Positions 33,568 through 42,405 of a stretch of DNA of 64,000 nt are shown here, one piece after another. Location of the stretch: positions 1 to 64,000 of the forward strand of contig JBGSPX010000038.1 in assembly GCA_041738345.1 (NCBI GenBank). The letters are read 5' to 3'. Source of the stretch: Proteocatella sp041738345. Its GTDB lineage: Bacteria > Bacillota > Clostridia > Peptostreptococcales > Filifactoraceae. Within the stretch, counting starts at the first letter, position 1. Each line of letters starts with the position of its first letter. Under the pieces are notes generated by a model. That model saw only the letters and a program-made list of their open reading frames with translations. It was not told the origin of the DNA and ran no database searches. A program made the translations under genes and the position numbers.

Positions 33568-34530
33568 ATGGACTTAAACATTAAACCTTATGATGATAAA
33601 AAAATAAGAAAAGATTCTAGCAAAATTGGCTTTGGAATTTTACTGTATTCATTATTTATATTAGGTATAGTTATGTCAGGGGCTATAGTTAGGGTTATAG
33701 GTGTTCTTATAAAAAATCCTAACGCTGGAGATGCTGCACTTGATAAAATATCTGATTCTATGATGAATTCTGGTGTGGAATCCATTGTGGGGGTTATCCT
33801 TGGAATGTTTCTTTTAAAAGCATTTTTTAAAAATCTCAAATTAGAAAATAATATAGATAGTAGTAATGAAAAAATGAAGATTACAAATTTTATAGGAATT
33901 TTATTTGTTTTTATGTCAGTTCAATATATATTCAGTGTATTTTCGTTTGTAGGGGAAACTACACTGAATCATTTTGGATTTTCAATGATGAGTGATTTGG
34001 AAAGTGCAACTAGCTATAGTACTACTATATCAATGTTTTTGTATGCTTCAATAATTGGACCTATTTCCGAAGAACTTATATTTAGAGGTTTTGTACTTAG
34101 AGGTTTTGAAAAATATGGTAAAAATCTTGCCATAATTGTATCTGCAGTTATGTTTGGTGCATTTCATGGGAATTTTATTCAAGGTATATTTGCATTTGTC
34201 GTTGGGATAATACTTGGATATGTAACACTTAGATATTCTATAAAGTGGGCTATGATTCTTCACGTAATAAATAACTTCATTTTTGGAGATTTGATGGGAC
34301 ATATTACTAAAAATATGAGTGAAGATATGCAGACTAATCTTTGGGGAAGTATATATATAGTATTTCTAATAGGTTCAATTGGAATATTATTTGCAAAAAG
34401 AAAAGAAATAAAAAATTATATAATTGAGAATAAAAGCAGTGGTTACATTAAAGCATTTTCTTCAATAGGTATGTTATTATTTTTGTGTGTTATGCTTATT
34501 ACAGCAGCTTTAGGTATTGAAAAAATCTAA
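33568..34530 (+). CDS. CPBP-family intramembrane metalloprotease
   Basis: A 320-residue membrane protein with about eight helices. The CPBP (Abi, CAAX protease and bacteriocin-processing) motifs are present: EELIFRGFVLRG (EExxxR), FGAFHGN (FxxxH) and LHVINNF (HxxxN). Bacterial members cleave membrane peptides or provide bacteriocin self-immunity. It follows tldE by 33 bases on the same strand, so a peptide-processing link with TldDE is possible. GAAAGGA lies just before the ATG. Confidence 0.88.
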   Translation: MDLNIKPYDDKKIRKDSSKIGFGILLYSLFILGIVMSGAIVRVIGVLIKNPNAGDAALDKISDSMMNSGVESIVGVILGMFLLKAFFKNLKLENNIDSSNEKMKITNFIGILFVFMSVQYIFSVFSFVGETTLNHFGFSMMSDLESATSYSTTISMFLYASIIGPISEELIFRGFVLRGFEKYGKNLAIIVSAVMFGAFHGNFIQGIFAFVVGIILGYVTLRYSIKWAMILHVINNFIFGDLMGHITKNMSEDMQTNLWGSIYIVFLIGSIGILFAKRKEIKNYIIENKSSGYIKAFSSIGMLLFLCVMLITAALGIEKI

Positions 34531-34550
34531 ATATACTGCTTATATCAAAT

Positions 34551-34579
34551 TTGACTTTCTTTGAGAGTCATGTTATAAT
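34551..34579 (+). promoter_or_regulatory. Promoter of the TetR gene
   Basis: TTGACT (34551-34556), 17 bp, consensus TATAAT (34574-34579). It abuts the palindromic operator. Confidence 0.85.
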
Positions 34580-34598
34580 ATGACTGACGGTCAGTCAT
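34580..34598. promoter_or_regulatory. TetR-type operator, perfect palindrome
   Basis: ATGACTGAC, central G, GTCAGTCAT: a perfect 9-1-9 inverted repeat directly after the -10 element and over the likely transcription start, 58 bases before the regulator's start codon. TGACTGAC half-sites are typical of AcrR/TetR proteins. Confidence 0.85.
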
Positions 34599-34655
34599 GA
34601 AAACTTAATTTGATTTAAATTTTATTTTAAAGATAAAGGAGCGTGAGAAGGCTTA

Positions 34656-35258
34656 GTGACAAAAACGGTTGTATTTAACAAAAGAGAAGCTATTTTATGG
34701 GCAGCAGTAGAGCTTATGACTGAAAATGGATTTGACAAAACTTCAATTTCCCAAATTGCAAATCTTGCAGGAGTTGGAAAAGGAACTTTCTATTTATATT
34801 TTCAGTCAAAAAGTGAATTAGTTTTAGGAATTGCAAAATTTATAGTAGATGATCTTTTAAAAAACGCCGAAGCTATAGCTTGGAACACAAAGACATCTTT
34901 AAAACAGTTTATTATAGATATAACTGATTTAACATATGAGATTACGTCTAAACATAAGGCGCTTATAGGATTTTGTTATTCTGGAACGGCATATTATTCT
35001 GCTTTTAATGAGTGGGATGAGCTATATCTACCATACTATCAGTGGCTTCTTGAAAAACTAAGGTTTTATCAAGGAAGAGGTGATATTGTTACAGATTATG
35101 ATTTAGGTTATTTAAGCAACTATATCGTTGGCTTATTGGAACATGGTGCGGAGCAGTACTATTTGTTTGAGGGTGTTTTATCACAGGCTGAATCTAATCT
35201 AGAAATATCAAAACGCACTATGAATGATTTTATTTATAAGGCATTAATAAACAGGTAA
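34656..35258 (+). CDS. TetR/AcrR-family repressor
   Basis: A 200-residue TetR regulator. The helix-turn-helix is KTSISQIANLAGVGKGTFYLYFQSKSEL, near residues 25-52, followed by an all-helical ligand domain. The start appears to be GTG 34656, with AGAAGG close upstream. The palindrome at 34580-34598 is almost certainly its own operator. The cation efflux gene 118 bases downstream on the same strand is the natural target. The inducer is unknown. Confidence 0.9.
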   Translation: MTKTVVFNKREAILWAAVELMTENGFDKTSISQIANLAGVGKGTFYLYFQSKSELVLGIAKFIVDDLLKNAEAIAWNTKTSLKQFIIDITDLTYEITSKHKALIGFCYSGTAYYSAFNEWDELYLPYYQWLLEKLRFYQGRGDIVTDYDLGYLSNYIVGLLEHGAEQYYLFEGVLSQAESNLEISKRTMNDFIYKALINR

Positions 35259-35376
35259 TTAAGCTAGTAAAATATGATTGAAAATAGGCGTATTTTACAT
35301 TTATTAGAGGTAATGAAAGGTAGGAAAACTGCTAGACAAAAACCCTCGATGTCTCTATTTTCAGCAGTGAACAAAC

Positions 35377-36294
35377 ATGTCGAAATCAATAAAAATCGAA
35401 CAAAGACTTTTAGTCCAATCTGTAATAATGGCGATTGTTTTTGCTGTTATTGGAATTGTTACAGGTGTCTTGGCAAAGTCTCAAATGATAATATTTGATG
35501 GACTATATTCTTTAGTTAGCGTGGGACTTTCCGCGTTGTCGTTATTAGCAATGAAATTTATGTCAAAAAATGACTATAAAAAATATCCATTTGGAAAAGA
35601 TATTGTAGACCCGCTTGTAGTTATATTGGAATACTCAGTTATTCTAATAACTATATCAAGTTCAATAATAGGTGCTATAAAAGCATTACTTTCAGGAGGA
35701 AGGACTGTAAACCTTGATATGGCGCTATGGTACTCAATAGTCTCAACTGTGCTTTGTTTTATAATGTATTTCCAATTTAAAAATAAGTCAAAAAAATTTA
35801 GTTCTGGAATTTTAGTAGCAGAATCTTCACAGTGGTTATTTGATGCTATTGCAAGTGCTGGAGTTTTAGTAACTTTTATCGCAGTATATATCTTTAAATA
35901 TTTCAATATATTCAATTCCTTTTTACCATATATAGATCCTATAATGGTGATTATTTTAGGGGCGGGATTTGCAAGGCTTCCAATAATTTCTATAGGAACG
36001 GCATTAAAAGAAGTTTTAGACATGGCTCCAGAAGGAGAGCTGGCTCAAGAACTTCAAAATATGATTAATCAGATAGAAAAGAAATATAAATTTAAAGAAT
36101 CATTTTTAAGAGTATCTAAAGCTAGAAAAACTTTATGGGTTGAGGTGGACTTTGTAGTTGATAAAGATTCAAAGATAGCCACAATTCAAGAGCAAGATTT
36201 GGTAAGGGAAGAAATTTCTCAAAAAATACACCACCTTGGATATGATAAATGGCTTACAGTAGCATTTACTGTAGATAGGAAATGGGCTATTTAA
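35377..36294 (+). CDS. Cation diffusion facilitator (CDF) family transporter, variant metal site
   Basis: A 305-residue CDF protein with six membrane helices and a C-terminal cytoplasmic domain. It fits the COG3965-like branch (FDGLYSLVSVGLSALSLLAMKF near 40-61). In standard CDF zinc pumps helix 2 and helix 5 carry DxxxD and HxxxD; here the corresponding positions appear as D41-x3-S45 and Q152-x3-D156. That points to a different metal or substrate. No good ribosome site is visible before ATG 35377, so the start is less certain. It is likely controlled by the TetR gene upstream. Confidence 0.85.
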   Translation: MSKSIKIEQRLLVQSVIMAIVFAVIGIVTGVLAKSQMIIFDGLYSLVSVGLSALSLLAMKFMSKNDYKKYPFGKDIVDPLVVILEYSVILITISSSIIGAIKALLSGGRTVNLDMALWYSIVSTVLCFIMYFQFKNKSKKFSSGILVAESSQWLFDAIASAGVLVTFIAVYIFKYFNIFNSFLPYIDPIMVIILGAGFARLPIISIGTALKEVLDMAPEGELAQELQNMINQIEKKYKFKESFLRVSKARKTLWVEVDFVVDKDSKIATIQEQDLVREEISQKIHHLGYDKWLTVAFTVDRKWAI

Positions 36295-36304
36295 ATAAGT
36301 TTAT

Positions 36305-36352
36305 AAATCGGTATTTATTATCATAAATTGGTAATGATTACCGATTTTTTTG
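36305..36352 (+). terminator. Rho-independent terminator
   Basis: AAATCGGTA (36305-36313) pairs with TACCGATTT (36339-36347), followed by TTTT. Confidence 0.75.
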
Positions 36353-36495
36353 TTTAAATATTTAACAACATGGAATATAATATATTTTTAAAGAAATCTT
36401 TAGAATTCGTATAGATAAAATTTAGAAAAAATATGTATAATTCAATAGTAAAATAGGCGGTTATTAGGAATATTTGAGTTACGGGGTAAAACATT

Positions 36496-37965
36496 ATGGA
36501 AAAACAAAATAAAAAGTATTTAAGGATTTTAGTTTTGGTTCAAATCGTAATATGTTTTCTTATATTTATTCTACTGTTTTTATTATCTCGTAATATTGCT
36601 AGTCATAATATTGATATTTTGCGTACAATTGCAATAAATGATGCCAAAAAATATATGAATACAGTGGTAGAAGACACCATAGTAGAAATAGATTTAAAAA
36701 GGGGTGGTGTAACTAATGAAATGAATGAATTAGTTGATTTAGTAGCATATCAATTGGAAGGGTTCGAAGAAAAAGATTTGGGTAAATCTATTCATGATAT
36801 AAAAAATAAGCTTAAAAAAATGCCATATGGAAAAACAATACAAATTTTAGCTGTAGACAAAAATAAAGACCTCAAAGATTCATATACTATATATAAGAGA
36901 ATTTCCAAATTGGAATACGATTTGATTGTTTTTGTAGACCAAAAAGAAATTGATCAGATAGTTAAGTCGCAAATGTATGAAGAAATGCATAAATCTTCCT
37001 ATAATGAAAATGATTATATTTGGGTAAATGAAATATTAAACTATGGTGGAGGTGATAGATATGCAATTAGAGTAATCCATCCAAATTTGAGCAACACAGA
37101 AGGAATATATTTATCAACATTTACTAGAGATATTGCAGGGAATTTTCCTTATTTAAAAGAACTAAAGGGAATAAATGAGAAAGGAGAAATTTTTCAAACA
37201 TACTATTTTAAAAACAAAATAGATGATGAAATAACTGAAAAATTGGCATATGCAAAACTATATGAGCCTTTTGATTGGGTTATAGCTATTGGGAAACCTT
37301 TGGATGATATTTTGAGTGATTCAAAAGAATTTAATGATTATAACAATAAGATTATATTTATTACAACTATAAAAATACTATTATCTATTATGATTATTTT
37401 TTTACTTGGAATAAGTATAATAATTAAATCTCAAAAAAAATATTTGTTATATGTAGAAGAATTTGTAAAAAATGAAACTGAATTGGATATATTGACTAAG
37501 GTATATACTAGAAAATCTGCTGAAAAATACTTAAAGCAGGTTATGAAAGATATTTCTAAAAATAATGAAAAATTCATGTTTATATTAATGGATATTGATG
37601 ATTTTAAAAAAGTTAATGATTCGTATGGTCATATTATTGGTGATGAGGTTTTAAAAAAAATTGCAAATAATATATCTATGTGCATAAATCCAGAGGATAA
37701 ATTATTTAGATGGGGAGGAGAAGAATTCTTACTTATATGCAAGGGAATTAACGATGAGAGTAAAATTCCGTTCGCAGAAAAAATATTAAGCAATGTCAAT
37801 TGTACTGTATTCAAGGCAAATCAAAAGAACTTTCAAGTTACTATATCAATGGGAGGAACTTATATAGATGCGGAAGATACAGATTTTATACAAGCTATAA
37901 AAAGGGCTGATTCAGCACTGTATAAAGCTAAAAATAGTGGTAAAAATAGATATTGTCATGAATAA
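36496..37965 (+). CDS. Membrane diguanylate cyclase with Cache-like sensor
   Basis: A 489-residue protein. A signal-anchor helix (about 10-31) and a second helix (about 294-316) bracket an extracytoplasmic domain of about 260 residues resembling a single or double Cache sensor (FDWVIAIGKPLDDIL near its end). The C-terminal GGDEF domain is intact, with WGGEEF at 406-411 and the usual DIDDFKKVND. It should make cyclic di-GMP on sensing an outside ligand. The response regulator gene starts 20 bases after its stop, so the three genes to 40068 probably form one operon. Confidence 0.92.
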   Translation: MEKQNKKYLRILVLVQIVICFLIFILLFLLSRNIASHNIDILRTIAINDAKKYMNTVVEDTIVEIDLKRGGVTNEMNELVDLVAYQLEGFEEKDLGKSIHDIKNKLKKMPYGKTIQILAVDKNKDLKDSYTIYKRISKLEYDLIVFVDQKEIDQIVKSQMYEEMHKSSYNENDYIWVNEILNYGGGDRYAIRVIHPNLSNTEGIYLSTFTRDIAGNFPYLKELKGINEKGEIFQTYYFKNKIDDEITEKLAYAKLYEPFDWVIAIGKPLDDILSDSKEFNDYNNKIIFITTIKILLSIMIIFLLGISIIIKSQKKYLLYVEEFVKNETELDILTKVYTRKSAEKYLKQVMKDISKNNEKFMFILMDIDDFKKVNDSYGHIIGDEVLKKIANNISMCINPEDKLFRWGGEEFLLICKGINDESKIPFAEKILSNVNCTVFKANQKNFQVTISMGGTYIDAEDTDFIQAIKRADSALYKAKNSGKNRYCHE

Positions 37966-37985
37966 AACGAAGAGGTGAACATAAA

Positions 37986-38687
37986 GTGAATTACAAAATA
38001 TTAATAGCTGAAGATGATTTAGATATAAGTAATTTGTTGAAAATTTATTTAGAAAGTAGCAATTATGATGTGATATGTGTAGATAATGGAATGGATGCTT
38101 TTAGAACTGTTCAAAGTCAAAAAGTGGATATTGCACTTTTAGATATAATGATGCCATTAATGAATGGGTATGAATTAACTCAAAATATAAGGAAAATAAG
38201 TAATATTCCTATTTTAATTCTTTCAGCTAAAGATCAAGATAGCGACAAAATATTAGGATTAAATATAGGTGCAGATGACTATCTAACAAAACCATTTAAC
38301 CCTATTGAAGTTATTGCTAGGATAAACTCTAATTTAAGAAGATTTTATCAGTTAGGTGGAGATGTAATGGATTCGCTTAATAATATAATAAGTGAGGGTG
38401 AATTGTACTTAAATCTAAATGAGCTAGTTTTTACTAAAAAAGGAGATGTTATAAATTTGACTCCAACTGAATATCGTATATTAGCGAAATTGATGAAATC
38501 TCCAGGAAGAATATATGCAAAATCGCAATTGTATGAAAGTATTAATGGGGAATTTTCTCAAAGTGATGATAGCACTATGATGGTGCACATTTCAAATTTA
38601 CGGGAAAAGATAGAGGATGATCCTAAAAATCCTAGATATATAAAAACAGTGAGAGGAATTGGATATAAATTTGAGTTACAAAAATAA
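37986..38687 (+). CDS. OmpR-family response regulator
   Basis: A 233-residue regulator. The receiver domain has the acidic pair E9-D10, the phosphorylation site D53 in LLDIMMP, and LTKPF. The C-terminal winged helix reads LTPTEYRILAKLMKSPGRIYAKSQLYE and IKTVRGIGYKFE. The architecture resembles VanR/PhoB-type regulators. The start is GTG 37986 with GAGGTG upstream. It pairs with the histidine kinase that overlaps its end. No van resistance genes lie nearby, so no antibiotic role should be assumed. Confidence 0.93.
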   Translation: MNYKILIAEDDLDISNLLKIYLESSNYDVICVDNGMDAFRTVQSQKVDIALLDIMMPLMNGYELTQNIRKISNIPILILSAKDQDSDKILGLNIGADDYLTKPFNPIEVIARINSNLRRFYQLGGDVMDSLNNIISEGELYLNLNELVFTKKGDVINLTPTEYRILAKLMKSPGRIYAKSQLYESINGEFSQSDDSTMMVHISNLREKIEDDPKNPRYIKTVRGIGYKFELQK

Positions 38688-40068
38688 AGAAAACATTCTA
38701 AATATATTTACTAAAAAATATATTATATTTTCAACTCTATTATTAGGCATATTTTTTATAATATATATGGGTCTTACTTTGAGCATTAACCAAATGGAAA
38801 ATCCCTTAAAAATAGACTTATTGTTAAAAGAAGCAACACATCTTACTGATGAAGAATTTATATATTTAGACAAAGAACAATATTTGGGAAAAGGTGGGAA
38901 GTTAGTGCTTATAAATGAACATTTAGAAACTATTTATGCTAATGATGCTTCTTTAATTTCTGATTATTTATCAAGCGAACTTTTGGAAATACCGTATTAT
39001 TGTTTTAACCAAGGATTAGCTATACACTCATTGTCGAATTGCAAATACAGCTATAATAATATAGAAGGAAAAAAAAGAACAATAATTTTGAGAACAGGTG
39101 AGTTTTCTGGTAGCAAATTTTTAAGAGAAAAATATCTACTAGAAAATTTATCATATATATTTATAATAGCCTATTTTTTTTCAATGATATTTTTTATAAG
39201 AAGTTTAGCAAAAAAAATAAAATATGATATTAAACCTATAAATTCAGCGATAGAGTCTCTGCTTAATGATTCTAGGGAGTATTTGAACAATTATAAAGGC
39301 GCTTATGAATTTGTAGAACTATCAAAGAAAATAGACAATTTAGCTGAAAAATTGATAAAAATAGAGTGGGAAAGAGCACGATTAGATACGGGAAGACAAA
39401 AATTAATATCAGACATATCTCATGATTTAAAAACACCAATGACTGTAATACAAGGTTATTTAATTGCATTAAAAGATGGTGTACTCCCAAAGGAACAGCA
39501 CCATATGTATTTTGAAGTTATGTATATGAAATCAAAACACGTTACAGATTTATTAGATACATTTTTTGAGTATAGTAAATTAGAGCATCCTGATTTTCCT
39601 ATTAATTTTAAAAAATGCGATTTATGTAGTGCCGTTCAGGTATATTTAGCTGAGAAATATTATGAAATAGAACTTTCGGGATTTTTTTTAGAAGTAGATA
39701 TTGAATGTGGAAAAATAATATGTGAAATTGATTGCAAATTATTTTGCAGAGCGATAGATAACATTTTAAATAACACTATAAAATATAACGCAAAAGGAAC
39801 TGATATAAAAGTGTGTATTTTAAAAGAATTAGACTATGCAAAAATTATAATTGGAGATACTGGAACAGGTATTCCAAAGGACTTGACCGATACTATTTTT
39901 GAACCTTTTTCTACAGGGGATGAGTCAAGAGGGAAACAATATGGTTCAGGACTAGGGCTTGCAATAACTCAAAAAATAATATCAGCACATCATGGTACAA
40001 TTAAACTAAAATATCCTCCTAATATTGGATACAGTACTCAATTTGAAATTAAACTTCCTATACACTAA
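38659..40068 (+). CDS. Sensor histidine kinase
   Basis: A kinase of about 469 residues. Two membrane helices (about 20-42 and 168-188) flank an extracytoplasmic sensor of about 125 residues. The phospho-acceptor is H255 in SHDLKTPMT. N-box DNILNNTIKYNAKG, G1 GDTGTGIP and G2 GSGLGLAI complete the ATPase domain. The start is uncertain: TTG 38659 or TTG 38671, both overlapping the end of the regulator gene, with AGAGGA just upstream. It is the cognate partner of the OmpR-type regulator. The signal is unknown. Confidence 0.9.
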   Translation: MDINLSYKNKENILNIFTKKYIIFSTLLLGIFFIIYMGLTLSINQMENPLKIDLLLKEATHLTDEEFIYLDKEQYLGKGGKLVLINEHLETIYANDASLISDYLSSELLEIPYYCFNQGLAIHSLSNCKYSYNNIEGKKRTIILRTGEFSGSKFLREKYLLENLSYIFIIAYFFSMIFFIRSLAKKIKYDIKPINSAIESLLNDSREYLNNYKGAYEFVELSKKIDNLAEKLIKIEWERARLDTGRQKLISDISHDLKTPMTVIQGYLIALKDGVLPKEQHHMYFEVMYMKSKHVTDLLDTFFEYSKLEHPDFPINFKKCDLCSAVQVYLAEKYYEIELSGFFLEVDIECGKIICEIDCKLFCRAIDNILNNTIKYNAKGTDIKVCILKELDYAKIIIGDTGTGIPKDLTDTIFEPFSTGDESRGKQYGSGLGLAITQKIISAHHGTIKLKYPPNIGYSTQFEIKLPIH

Positions 40069-40081
40069 ATATGTGTATAGG
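40057..40081 (+). terminator. Hairpin at the end of the kinase gene
   Basis: CCTATACAC (40057-40065) pairs with GTGTATAGG (40073-40081); the stop codon lies in the loop region. The following bases (ATTATTTAG) are only moderately T-rich. Confidence 0.45.
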
Positions 40082-40140
40082 ATTATTTAGTTTTAAGGTA
40101 TAATAAGAAGTATAGTAATTATCTAAAGGAGTACAGATTA

Positions 40141-40971
40141 ATGCAAAAAATATTGTTATTAAGAGATTTGGAGCAAATTTCAGAACATATAGAGAATGAG
40201 ATATTTAAATATATACATTGTTTTCAAACACATACTTTTGAAAGCTTTGAAAACTACAGTATATTTGGATTTGATTGGTATGATGTAAATAGTGCCGTTA
40301 CTCAAACCTCTAAAGTTGTAATGTACATAGATAAAAATAATATATTTATAATTTGTGATAACGAAAGAGTATTATTTTATATGAAAGCTATATTTCAAAT
40401 AGAACTTTCAATTGAAAAATCATTATATCATTTTTTTACAAATCTCACGAAGAATGATATGAATTACTTTGCAGAGTATGAAAAAGAAATAACTGAAGCT
40501 GAAGATCAAGCCCTTTCAAATTCAAGAAAAGAAGATTTAAATAGAATAGTTTCTTTTCATAAAGAATTATTAAGACTAAAGAAATATTATGAACAGCTAG
40601 ATTTAATATTAGATAATATTTCTGCAAATGATAATAATTTAATAAGCAAGGAAGGGGAACGTTTGATGAATATTGTAAGTAACAGAGTACATAGATATCA
40701 ATCGAATGTGTTAAATCTTAGAGACTATGTCACTCAAATGAGAGAAGCATATCAAGCACAAATTGATATAGAACAAAATGAACTTATGAAAGTATTTACA
40801 TTAATCACATCTATATTTCTGCCACTGACCCTTATTGTAGGCTGGTATGGGATGAATTTTCAAAATATGCCAGAGCTAAGTTGGAAATATGGCTATATAT
40901 CAGTAATTATATTCAGTATAATCGTATCTATTTTTATGCTAATTTACTTCAGACGAAAGAAATGGTTTTAA
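40141..40971 (+). CDS. CorA-family divalent cation channel
   Basis: A 276-residue CorA protein. A long cytoplasmic helical part (coiled segment near 110-210) leads to two C-terminal membrane helices. The signature YGMNF lies after the first helix, in GWYGMNFQNMPEL. The C-terminus ends with positively charged RRKKWF, as usual. It is a magnesium or related divalent cation channel, a little shorter than typical (about 310). AAAGGAG lies before the ATG. It is in the same direction as the two-component genes but separated by a hairpin. Confidence 0.93.
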   Translation: MQKILLLRDLEQISEHIENEIFKYIHCFQTHTFESFENYSIFGFDWYDVNSAVTQTSKVVMYIDKNNIFIICDNERVLFYMKAIFQIELSIEKSLYHFFTNLTKNDMNYFAEYEKEITEAEDQALSNSRKEDLNRIVSFHKELLRLKKYYEQLDLILDNISANDNNLISKEGERLMNIVSNRVHRYQSNVLNLRDYVTQMREAYQAQIDIEQNELMKVFTLITSIFLPLTLIVGWYGMNFQNMPELSWKYGYISVIIFSIIVSIFMLIYFRRKKWF

Positions 40972-41054
40972 TTTTTTATTTTTGGGTATATATTTTTTGA
41001 TAAAATACTATTATGAAAGGGGATTGTTAAGTGATTTAAGCTTAACAGATACTT

Positions 41055-41855
41055 ATGAACGCACATGATATTGAGTATAAAATATTTGGAGATGATATGC
41101 AGTTTGTAGAAATTGAGCTAGATCCACGTGAGTCTGTAATAGCAGAAGCGGGCGCAATGCTTTATATGGATAATGGAATTGATATGGAATCTATATTTGG
41201 CGACGGAAGTGAAACAGCATCATCTTCTTCTGGTGGTTTTATGGACAAACTTGTAGGGGCAGGGAAACGAATGCTTACAGGTGAAAGTTTATTTATGACT
41301 CAATTTACAAACCTTGGAAATGATAAAAAGAAAGTTTCGTTTTCTGCTCCATATCCAGGGAAAATAATACCTATAAATTTATCAGATTATGGTGGAAAGT
41401 TAATTGCTCAAAAAGATGCCTATCTTTGTTCGGCAAAAGGAATAGCTATAGGACTTGAATTTCAAAAGCGAATTGGAGTAGGCTTTTTCGGAGGAGAAGG
41501 CTTTATAATGCAAAAACTTGAAGGTGATGGTGTAGCATTTGTTCATGCGGGTGGAACTATAATTGAAAGAGAACTTCAAGCTGGAGAAATACTTAAACTT
41601 GATACGGGCTGTCTTGTTGCATTTACGCCAACTGTTCATTATGATATAGAAATGGTAAAGGGCATAAAAAGTGCTATATTTGGAGGAGAAGGATTATTTT
41701 TAGCTACGCTTAGAGGTCCAGGTAAAGTATGGATTCAATCACTTCCTTTTAGTAGATTAGCTGATAGAATCCTTTCTAATGCTAGATTTGCAGGTGGAAA
41801 ATCAAATGATGAGAGTGTTTTTGGAGGAATAGGAAATATTTTTGAAAAACTATAA
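41055..41855 (+). CDS. TIGR00266/AIM24-family protein
   Basis: A 266-residue protein of the AIM24/TIGR00266 family: VEIELDPRESVIAEAGAMLYMDNGIDME at the start, GGEGFIMQKLEGDGVAFVHAGGTIIERELQAGE in the middle and GGEGLFLATLRGPGKVWIQSLPF near the end. These proteins form trimeric beta-prisms of unknown biochemical role. A serine-rich glycine stretch (ETASSSSGGFMDKL) is an internal loop. A bidirectional terminator follows. Confidence 0.9.
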   Translation: MNAHDIEYKIFGDDMQFVEIELDPRESVIAEAGAMLYMDNGIDMESIFGDGSETASSSSGGFMDKLVGAGKRMLTGESLFMTQFTNLGNDKKKVSFSAPYPGKIIPINLSDYGGKLIAQKDAYLCSAKGIAIGLEFQKRIGVGFFGGEGFIMQKLEGDGVAFVHAGGTIIERELQAGEILKLDTGCLVAFTPTVHYDIEMVKGIKSAIFGGEGLFLATLRGPGKVWIQSLPFSRLADRILSNARFAGGKSNDESVFGGIGNIFEKL

Positions 41856-41889
41856 TCAACATTCTATTTATAAAAAATATAAATATTTA

Positions 41890-41927
41890 CCTTCTGTGAT
41901 GATTTTAATTATTACAGAAGGTTTTTT
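41890..41927. terminator. Bidirectional terminator
   Basis: CCTTCTGT (41890-41897) pairs with ACAGAAGG (41914-41921), then TTTTTT. It sits between the convergent TIGR00266 and HxlR genes. Confidence 0.85.
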
Positions 41928-41928
41928 G

Positions 41929-42267
41929 TTATTTTTTTGAAACATAATAGTCTTCTCCCCAAATACACATCGTTTTAAGTATAGGCATTATACTTTCACC
42001 AAGTTCAGTTAAAGTGTATTCAACTTTAGGCGGAACTTGAGGATATACTTTTCTACTAACCAAGTCGTCAGATTCAAGTTCACGAAGCTGTTGGGTTAAC
42101 ATTTTCTGAGTTATTTGTGGTAATATTTTTTTTAGTTCATTAAATCTTAGAATTCCATTATTTCCAAGGTGCCATATTATAAGCGGTTTCCACTTTCCGC
42201 CTATTAAGTCTATAGTTATTTCAAAAGTACACATATAATTTTTATTTTTAAATTCTATATTATCCAT
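41929..42267 (-). CDS. HxlR-family transcriptional regulator
   Basis: A 112-residue winged-helix protein of the HxlR type: CTFEITIDLIGGKWKPLIIWHL, RFNELKKILPQITQKMLTQQLRELESDDLVSR and VEYTLTELGESIMPIL are family hallmarks. HxlR proteins sense quinones, aldehydes or disulfide stress, often through a conserved N-terminal cysteine; C13 in NYMCTFEI occupies that place. It is divergent from a flavoprotein and a monooxygenase, a standard target arrangement. Repeated octamers in the intergenic region look like its operators. Confidence 0.93.
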   Translation of the reverse strand: MDNIEFKNKNYMCTFEITIDLIGGKWKPLIIWHLGNNGILRFNELKKILPQITQKMLTQQLRELESDDLVSRKVYPQVPPKVEYTLTELGESIMPILKTMCIWGEDYYVSKK

Positions 42268-42293
42268 ATAATTACATATTTATCCTTTCTTTA

Positions 42294-42315
42294 ATAGTAT
42301 CTTTTTGGATACTAT
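42294..42315. promoter_or_regulatory. HxlR operator candidate
   Basis: ATAGTATC (42294-42301) and GATACTAT (42308-42315) form a perfect 8-bp inverted repeat with a 6-base spacer. The same octamer ATAGTATC recurs at 42362-42369, next to the -10 of the flavoprotein promoter. Confidence 0.6.
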
Positions 42316-42334
42316 AGCACGAAAATGTGCCTAC

Positions 42335-42363
42335 TTGCTATTTTGAAACTTAATTTCTATAAT
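42335..42363 (+). promoter_or_regulatory. Promoter of the flavoprotein gene
   Basis: TTGCTA (42335-42340), 17 bp, TATAAT (42358-42363). The -10 overlaps one copy of the octamer, so a bound HxlR protein would block it. Confidence 0.6.
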
Positions 42364-42405
42364 AGTATCATGAATTATAAAAAATATCAATAAAGGAGAT
42401 TGTAT

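Noticed and set aside
35274..35498. Short open frame upstream of the CDF gene
   Set aside because: It overlaps the CDF gene in another frame and resembles no protein.
37986..40068. Vancomycin resistance VanRS
   Set aside because: Only the regulator family resemblance is present; no vanH, vanA or vanX type gene is nearby.
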